A stretch of 18,573 nt of DNA from Megamonas hypermegale (GTDB lineage: Bacteria > Bacillota > Negativicutes > Selenomonadales > Selenomonadaceae), in NCBI GenBank assembly GCA_002314325.1, contig DCFC01000036.1, positions 1 to 18,573 of the forward strand. Direction: 5' to 3'. Under the pieces are notes generated by a model. It saw only the letters and a list, made by a program, of their open reading frames with translations. It was not told the DNA's origin and ran no database searches. Of this stretch, positions 14,810 through 18,573 are shown in pieces; the stretch's first letter is position 1, and each line of letters begins with the position of its first letter. Position numbers and translations under genes: made by a program.

Positions 14810-15318
14810 TGCCTATGGATATGAATTTTCTTAAAGACCATATATATTTAGTGGCTGTATTTTTTGCAGTGTTTGTCGTTGCTTTTATGTGGCTCAGACC
14901 GAGTGATAAAGTACAAGCGGAAGTTCAACCTCAACTTCAGGAAGTGGGAAAAAGCGATTTCGGTACGGTGTATATTGATACGAATACAATTGATACGGTC
15001 AAGAAAAACAATGTGTATTATTTAATCGTTTCGGTGGAAGAACGGTATACGGATGAAACATTCCTGCAGCAGCTTCGCCAGAGCGAGGAAACGAAAGACG
15101 CTGTTTCGGCGCTTGATCTGTATATGTTTACGAATGACGGCAGATATTATTGTATTCCGCAGCGGTTTTTGGTAGATAAGGACGGCAAGGTGTGCTCCAA
15201 TCTGGGCAGTGATATGCAGATGAAGCCGATTGATGAGAAGATTATTTCTGATATCTATGTCAAAGCTTTGAAGGTTTTGGAAGATAGACAGAGATTTCAG
15301 TCAATGATGGGAAAATGA
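14809..15318 (+). CDS. Membrane-anchored extracytoplasmic protein, adhesin-E-like domain
   Basis: 169 residues, with one N-terminal membrane segment (about 10-27, IYLVAVFFAVFVVAFMWL) and a periplasmic domain. The domain pattern FGTVYIDTNTIDTV, VYYLIVSVEERYTD, LDLYMFTNDGRYYCIPQRFLVDKDGKV and then a terminal helix resembles the 'surface-adhesin E' family found in many small Negativicutes and proteobacterial envelope proteins. The resemblance is weak and by eye. The ATG at 14809 overlaps the previous stop codon; ATGs at 14815 and 14821 are alternatives. No independent ribosome binding site is evident, suggesting translational coupling. It may be anchored in the inner membrane. Confidence 0.65.
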   Translation: MPMDMNFLKDHIYLVAVFFAVFVVAFMWLRPSDKVQAEVQPQLQEVGKSDFGTVYIDTNTIDTVKKNNVYYLIVSVEERYTDETFLQQLRQSEETKDAVSALDLYMFTNDGRYYCIPQRFLVDKDGKVCSNLGSDMQMKPIDEKIISDIYVKALKVLEDRQRFQSMMGK

Positions 15319-15328
15319 GCTGATTAAT

Positions 15329-15652
15329 ATGTTTTGGAAGATATGTCCGGTGTGTCATAAGGCTTTTGAGTCAAGAGGCAGACACCATATTTACTGCAGT
15401 GCTCATTGCAGGAAAGCGCATCATAAAGTTGTCTATTATGATAAAAACCGCACGGTGGATTGGCAGAATAATGATGAAGTACAAGGCAAGAAAGTTATTC
15501 GCCATTTTGTATGCAAGAAATGCCATAAAGTCGTTGCAGTCACGGATAAGAAGGACAGACGGCAGAAGTTCTGCTGTCCGCATTGTGAAAAGCTGTACTG
15601 GAAGCATCCGGAGAAATACAGAGTTGAGGAATTACTGTATAAGAGCGTGTAA
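15329..15652 (+). CDS. Small protein with two zinc-ribbon-like modules
   Basis: A 107-residue, cysteine- and lysine-rich protein. The first module has C6-PV-C9 and C23-SAH-C27; the second has C62-KK-C65 and C82/C83-PH-C86. Both look like structural zinc ribbons. The order CPVCHKAFESRGRHHIYCSAHCRKAHHK resembles zinc-finger regions of small DNA-binding or transposon-associated proteins. I do not recognise a named family. The second module plus the terminator is duplicated 1220 bp downstream (16705-16890), where it has lost the first module. The gene follows the adhesin-E-like gene by 10 nt with a weak ribosome binding site. Confidence 0.7.
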   Translation: MFWKICPVCHKAFESRGRHHIYCSAHCRKAHHKVVYYDKNRTVDWQNNDEVQGKKVIRHFVCKKCHKVVAVTDKKDRRQKFCCPHCEKLYWKHPEKYRVEELLYKSV

Positions 15653-15670
15653 GAGTGCACGCTCTTTTTT
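15485..15670 (+). repeat. 186-bp direct repeat, copy A (3' end of zinc-ribbon gene)
   Basis: This matches 16705-16890 without gaps at an offset of exactly 1220 bp, with about 12 differences in 186 (roughly 94% identity). It covers codons 53 to the stop of the zinc-ribbon gene and its terminator. Confidence 0.93.
15641..15670 (+). terminator. Terminator of the zinc-ribbon gene
   Basis: AAGAGCGTG (15641-15649) pairs with CACGCTCTT (15658-15666), with a T6 run at 15665-15670. The stem overlaps the last codons and the stop codon of the gene. Confidence 0.85.
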
Positions 15671-15674
15671 GTGC

Positions 15675-15700
15675 AAAAAAAATAAGGAGCTAATAGCTCC
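15675..15700 (-). terminator. Terminator of Rpn copy 2
   Basis: GGAGCT (15686-15691) pairs with AGCTCC (15695-15700), and reading leftwards it is followed by TTATTTTTTTT on the minus strand. It lies 5 nt beyond the stop of the minus-strand Rpn gene. Confidence 0.75.
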
Positions 15701-15705
15701 CTATT

Positions 15706-16014
15706 TTATGCTTTGCTTAATTTTATTATTTCTTCTAAAGGTAATTCTGTATATTTAGCAATTATTTTTAAATCCACATTATCGGCCAACATTTTTCTTG
15801 CCATAGTTTCAGCTTTCTCTTTTTCTCCTTGTTTTTTGCCTATAGTAATACCTTCTTTTCTACCAATAATAATACCGCGTTTTTCACCTAAACGTATTTT
15901 GGTAGTTTCCTCACGGATGGCATCTTCACGTTGCTGATATTTTCTGTACATTTCATCGTTATTGGTAAAAGCCTGTTCATAAGATATAGCTTCTTTTAAT
16001 AAAGGTTCATTCAT
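15706..16014 (-). CDS. Candidate intragenic RpnS-like small protein (in-frame within Rpn copy 2)
   Basis: The internal in-frame ATG for M197 (complement of 16012-16014) follows GGAGG (16027-16023) with an 8-nt gap. The 102-residue product would start MNEP, matching MNKP in Rpn copy 1 at the aligned codon. Both internal starts lie after the YDEKELE / YDDKELE motif. The site probably reflects codons for Leu-Glu in part, but both genes use GGAGG-forming codons here. Confidence 0.45.
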   Translation of the reverse strand: MNEPLLKEAISYEQAFTNNDEMYRKYQQREDAIREETTKIRLGEKRGIIIGRKEGITIGKKQGEKEKAETMARKMLADNVDLKIIAKYTELPLEEIIKLSKA

Positions 16015-16602
16015 ACATAAAACCTCCAATTCTTTTTCATCGTATACACCCGAAAAATATGCGCCCCATGCTTCCAGCCGTTTGGCTTTTTTCACGTCGC
16101 TGAATTTGAGCTTCGGCAGTTCCAGAAAGTGCATTGTAATACAGTCAGTTATAGGCTTTTCTATCCCTTTTACAGTAAAGTTTGCTGTATTATGCCAGTT
16201 CGGTAGTTCTTCAAATAGTTTAAAATCCAGCAGATTTATACCGATTATCGGTTTAAGTTCATCATAATCTTGACCTACAACAGCTTGTTCAGAAAATATG
16301 CGGGATAGATAAAACATGGAACGTTTAATTATATAATTCTGCCGCGATACCTGCAGTTCTATATTGACGAATGTTTTATCATCAACACTTGCTTTCACAT
16401 CGAGAATGGACAATTTGCCGTCTTTCGTCAGCGGGTCCTGTTCTGTTTTGAGAAACTGTATGCTTTTAAAAGCATTTTCTTCTGTTCTATTTAAGATAAG
16501 ATTTAAAAATCTAAGAGTCAGATTGCTTCTTTTTTCGTCGCCCATAAGATTTTTAAAGAAAAAATCATTCAGCCGATATACCTTGCGCTTTGATTTTGTC
16601 AT
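15706..16602 (-). CDS. Rpn-family PD-(D/E)XK nuclease/putative transposase, copy 2
   Basis: 298 residues, same family as the gene at 8934-9806. The opening is YRLNDFFFKNLMGDEKRSNLTLRFLNLIL, the nuclease core is LSILDVKAS (D68) with IELQ (E82 and Q84), then RSMFYLSRIFSEQ and AWGAYFSGVYDEKELE. The C-terminus has GRKEG/GKKQG repeats, then a helical segment (NVDLKIIAKYTELPLEEII). The start is ATG 16602 with GAGGTG 6 nt before; the frame is open further upstream, but that region is the duplicated zinc-gene copy read in antisense. The gene stands alone between two direct repeats and points against its neighbours, as expected of an insertion. Confidence 0.85.
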   Translation of the reverse strand: MTKSKRKVYRLNDFFFKNLMGDEKRSNLTLRFLNLILNRTEENAFKSIQFLKTEQDPLTKDGKLSILDVKASVDDKTFVNIELQVSRQNYIIKRSMFYLSRIFSEQAVVGQDYDELKPIIGINLLDFKLFEELPNWHNTANFTVKGIEKPITDCITMHFLELPKLKFSDVKKAKRLEAWGAYFSGVYDEKELEVLCMNEPLLKEAISYEQAFTNNDEMYRKYQQREDAIREETTKIRLGEKRGIIIGRKEGITIGKKQGEKEKAETMARKMLADNVDLKIIAKYTELPLEEIIKLSKA

Positions 16603-16621
16603 AGTATACACCTCATTTATT

Positions 16622-16630
16622 ATTATATCA
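16622..16630 (-). promoter_or_regulatory. Extended -10 promoter of Rpn copy 2
   Basis: On the minus strand TGATATAAT (16630-16622) is a perfect extended -10 with no clear -35. It is the same 9-mer as the promoter at 94-102. Transcription would start only about 12 nt before the ATG, so the leader would be very short. Confidence 0.5.
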
Positions 16631-16704
16631 TATCTTTCCTCTTGTTTCTTTCTTTTCGCGTTTGCCTTTATGTCGTAAATTTTTCTTTGAAACATTAGGA
16701 ATTG

Positions 16705-16872
16705 GGCGCGAAAGTTATTCGTCATTTTGTATGTAAGAAATGCCATAAAGTCATTGCAGTCACGAATAAGAAGGACAGACGGCAGAAGTTTTGCTGTCCG
16801 CATTGTGAAAAGCTGTACTGGAAGCATCCGGAGAAATACAGAGTTGAGGAATTACCGTATAAGAGCGTGTGA
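16705..16872 (+). pseudogene. Duplicated 3' fragment of the zinc-ribbon gene
   Basis: This copy encodes residues 53-107 of the zinc-ribbon protein in an open frame (GAKVIRHFVCKKCHK ... LPYKSV), with conservative changes such as V to I, D to N and L to P, and TGA in place of TAA. It lacks the first zinc module. A stop (TAG at 16696-16698) lies just upstream, and TTG 16702 has no usable ribosome binding site. It is the downstream half of a direct duplication that brackets Rpn copy 2. Confidence 0.85.
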
Positions 16873-16890
16873 AGTTGCACGCTCTTTTTT
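16705..16890 (+). repeat. 186-bp direct repeat, copy B
   Basis: Second copy of 15485-15670, in the same orientation. The 1034 bp between the two copies (15671-16704) contain Rpn copy 2, its terminator and its promoter, and nothing else. Confidence 0.93.
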
Positions 16891-16892
16891 TT
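16861..16892 (+). terminator. Terminator in repeat copy B
   Basis: AAGAGCGTG (16861-16869) pairs with CACGCTCTT (16878-16886), followed by a T8 run ending at 16892. It is intact in the duplicate and would insulate the toxin-antitoxin pair downstream. Confidence 0.8.
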
Positions 16893-16899
16893 GTATTCA

Positions 16900-16916
16900 T
16901 TTTTCTTTCTAACTTA
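16900..16916 (+). repeat. 17-bp direct repeat, left copy, flanking the AbiE-like pair
   Basis: TTTTTCTTTCTAACTTA is found here and again at 18512-18528. The flanking base context (TTC then A or G) is also shared. The copies bracket the AbiE-like pair. The CTAACTTA part also belongs to the operator-like half-sites. Confidence 0.7.
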
Positions 16917-16969
16917 AAAAATTGCATTATAACTTTAATTAAGTTAAAATAGTAAAAAAAGAGTTAGAA
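16907..16969 (+). promoter_or_regulatory. Promoter and operator array of the AbiE-like pair
   Basis: TTGCAT (16922-16927), 17 nt and TAAAAT (16945-16950) form a good promoter. Two nested inverted repeats frame it: TTCTAACT (16907-16914) with AGTTAGAA (16962-16969), and AACTT (16931-16935) with AAGTT (16941-16945) inside the spacer. AbiEi antitoxins are known to repress by binding inverted repeats in their promoter, so the nested repeats are plausible binding sites. Confidence 0.65.
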
Positions 16970-16985
16970 TGAAAGTGGTGAGATT

Positions 16986-17918
16986 TTGGATTATATTGAA
17001 GATGTTTTAAAAGTAGCGGTTTCTTGTCAGTCATGGAAATATAAAAATAAGTTACCGTTATTTATGATTGATAAATATGATATTAAGAAAGTTAAGATAG
17101 GAAATATTGATACTATATTTTTATTTGTAAAATCCAGTTTAGATTCTATACCTGTCTTAAAGAAACACATATCTAAAATTCAAAAATTAGAGTGCTTGCC
17201 GGTTGTTTTCGTTTTGAAGTCGAATATTAGAACTTTTATAGAATATTTAATTCAGGAAGGTATTTCGTTTATAGTTCCATATAAACAAATTTATCTTCCT
17301 TTTATGGGAATGATGTTAAAAGATAATTATAATTTTACTGATAATGATAAATTTTTGCCGTCAACACAAGTTGTATTGTTTTATTATTTTTATAAGCAGG
17401 AAAAAAAACTTTATATAAAAGAAATTATAAAATATACGGGTTTTTCCGGAATGACTATTACTCGAGCTATAAGGCAATTAGAACAAACAGGATATTTTTT
17501 TTTAGAAAAAGCTAGTACGCAAAAAATTTTGTGTAGCAAATACTCACCGAAAGAACTATATGAACAGCTTTCATCATATTTAATTTCTCCAGTGCGAAAG
17601 ATAAAATATGTTTCATCTATTGAGATTGATAAAAAAAGTTTATGTTTATCGGGTTTATCGGCTCTTTCCAGTATGACTATGATAAATCCGGATTTGGTAG
17701 AGTGTTTTGCTGTTAAAGATAATTTATCAAAATGGAAAGGTTCAGATATATTACTAAATCCATTAAATCAGGTAAAAATAGAAATATGGAAATATAGTCC
17801 ATTTATATTGGCTAAAGATAATATAGTTGATCCTTTATCATTAATAATGACTTTGAAAAATGAAAATGATGAACGTATACAGGAAGCTGTTGAAAGTTTA
17901 TTAAAGAAAGTGTGGTAA
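16986..17918 (+). CDS. AbiEi-like antitoxin with winged-helix domain (type IV TA)
   Basis: 310 residues. A winged helix is visible at about 126-180 (STQVVLFYYFYKQ, LYIKEIIKYTGFSGMTITRAIRQLEQTGYFFLEKA). The N-terminal 120 residues resemble a Rossmann-like or AbiEi-type cap without motifs I can name. The C-terminal part (SSIEIDKKSLCLSGLSALSSMTMINPDLVECFAVKD, then EIWKYSPFIL, VDPLSLIMTL) matches the pattern of antitoxins encoded before AbiEii nucleotidyltransferases. The start is TTG 16986 after GTGGTGAG. The antitoxin-first order and the 5-nt gap to the toxin fit type IV systems. It is very AT-rich, suggesting acquisition. It is the likely binder of the repeats at 16907-16969. Confidence 0.72.
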   Translation: MDYIEDVLKVAVSCQSWKYKNKLPLFMIDKYDIKKVKIGNIDTIFLFVKSSLDSIPVLKKHISKIQKLECLPVVFVLKSNIRTFIEYLIQEGISFIVPYKQIYLPFMGMMLKDNYNFTDNDKFLPSTQVVLFYYFYKQEKKLYIKEIIKYTGFSGMTITRAIRQLEQTGYFFLEKASTQKILCSKYSPKELYEQLSSYLISPVRKIKYVSSIEIDKKSLCLSGLSALSSMTMINPDLVECFAVKDNLSKWKGSDILLNPLNQVKIEIWKYSPFILAKDNIVDPLSLIMTLKNENDERIQEAVESLLKKVW

Positions 17919-17923
17919 AATAA

Positions 17924-18460
17924 ATGGTTGTAGGATTAGAAAGTTTTAAAAAATGGTTTAAAGATTATGAAGAGCAGTATGTGATTATTGGTGGTACAGC
18001 ATGTTCATTATTGATGATGGATGAAGGGCTGGACTTTAGGGCAACAAAAGATCTGGATATGGTATTGATAATAGAAGCAATTACACCAGAATTTGGTAAA
18101 TGTTTTTGGGAATATATTTTAAATACTGAATATGAACACAAAAATAAAAGTACAGGGTTACCGCAGTTTTACAGATTTAGTCATCCAAGAAGTAGGGAAT
18201 ATCCTTTTATGATTGAATTATTTACTAAACATGTAAAAGGAATATATTTGCCAGATGATGCAATTTTGACGCCGTTACTGATGGATGAAGATATTTCAAG
18301 CCTGTCTGCAATTTTATTAGATGAAGATTATTATCATTTATTATCTGATGGAAAAATTAAAATCGATGATATTAGCATATTAGAGGCAAAATATTTAATT
18401 CTTTTTAAAGCAAAAGCGTGGTTGGATTATTGCTCAAGAAGATATTTTGAAACTTCTTAG
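17924..18460 (+). pseudogene. AbiEii-like nucleotidyltransferase toxin, C-terminally truncated
   Basis: 178 residues, against about 240 for close family members as I recall them. The nucleotidyltransferase core is clear: IIGGTACSLLM (GG at 23-24), then FRATKDLDMVL with the DxD pair D43 and D45, PFMIELF, and SLSAILLDEDYY, ILFKAKAWLD near 156-167. After AWLD the frame reads YCSRRYFETS and stops. The expected DVxRLxxLL-type helix instead appears in the next frame as QEDILKLLSKIYIEE (18435-18482), so roughly 20 codons plus a frame were lost. Family toxins transfer nucleotides (for example to tRNA) and cause growth arrest or phage abortive infection. This one may be inactive or attenuated. Confidence 0.72.
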
Positions 18461-18511
18461 TAAAATTTATATTGAAGAATAATTTCTATTTTACATTCAC
18501 CTTTGCGTTCG

Positions 18512-18528
18512 TTTTTCTTTCTAACTTA
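18512..18528 (+). repeat. 17-bp direct repeat, right copy
   Basis: Second copy of the sequence at 16900-16916. Here it runs on as TTTAAGAAAG, making an imperfect palindrome around CTTAATTTAAG, so it may mark another operator or the right boundary of the AbiE-like cassette. Confidence 0.7.
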
Positions 18529-18538
18529 ATTTAAGAAA

Positions 18539-18552
18539 GTGCCGTTCGGCAC
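18539..18552. repeat. Short GC hairpin near the window edge
   Basis: GTGCC (18539-18543) pairs with GGCAC (18548-18552) around GTTC. No T-run follows, so it is not a clear terminator. The window ends before its context can be judged. Confidence 0.4.
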
Positions 18553-18573
18553 AATATAAGATAAAGAGAATTA

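Noticed and set aside
15366..15758. Overlapping 130-codon frame across the zinc-ribbon gene
   Set aside because: Its basic, cysteine-poor sequence is a shifted reading of the zinc-ribbon gene; the true frame shows four spaced Cys pairs and a terminator.
16603..16827. N-terminal extension of the second Rpn protein (upstream in-frame codons)
   Set aside because: The region is antisense to the duplicated zinc-ribbon fragment, and the ATG at 16602 has its own ribosome binding site and the conserved family N-terminus.

Overview
The window looks like a chromosomal segment of a diderm Firmicute of the class Negativicutes (Veillonella/Selenomonas/Megamonas group). This is inferred from a Bacillota-type nusA-infB operon with an RnpM-YlxQ pair and strong GGAGG ribosome binding sites, combined with a YadA-anchored trimeric autotransporter that requires an outer membrane. 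A Megamonas-like AT-rich member is my best guess and was not checked by any search. Layout: (1) 1-703 holds a repeat-like hairpin, an extended -10 promoter and a YacP/Rae1-type NYN nuclease gene. (2) 716-7662 is the classic translation/transcription operon rimP-nusA-rnpM-ylxQ-infB-rbfA-nrnA-truB. It has a good promoter, a leader hairpin, overlapping or tightly spaced genes, and a strong intrinsic terminator after truB; ribF, which often follows truB, is not seen. (3) 7670-10565 is an AT-rich accessory block: an MqsR/MqsA-like toxin-antitoxin pair, an Rpn-family PD-(D/E)XK nuclease gene, and a divergent Xre repressor/small-ORF switch. (4) 10648-11600 is a decayed IS200/IS605 TnpB that lacks its RuvC catalytic parts but keeps a separate piece of the original 3' end. 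(5) 11726-15652 is an envelope block: the trimeric autotransporter adhesin with seven near-identical 58-66 residue repeats and an unusual charged C-terminal tail, then a small secreted protein, a membrane-anchored protein and a zinc-ribbon protein. (6) 15671-16704 is a second Rpn-family gene sitting between two 186-bp direct copies of the 3' end of the zinc-ribbon gene. (7) 16907-18460 is an AbiEi/AbiEii-like type IV toxin-antitoxin pair with a promoter full of TAACTT half-sites; its nucleotidyltransferase toxin gene is truncated by a frameshift. The most interesting signals are these. Both Rpn genes carry an in-frame internal ATG with a strong Shine-Dalgarno at the homologous codon (residues 192 and 197), as expected for intragenic 'RpnS' antitoxin proteins. 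The second Rpn gene is bracketed by a long duplication of its host gene. The nuclease-dead TnpB remnant with an omega-RNA-like tail lies just upstream of a surface adhesin, a layout that recalls TnpB-derived repressors, although simple decay is the more likely reading. Together these make the region after truB a small collection of toxin, defence and mobile modules around a surface-adhesin locus.
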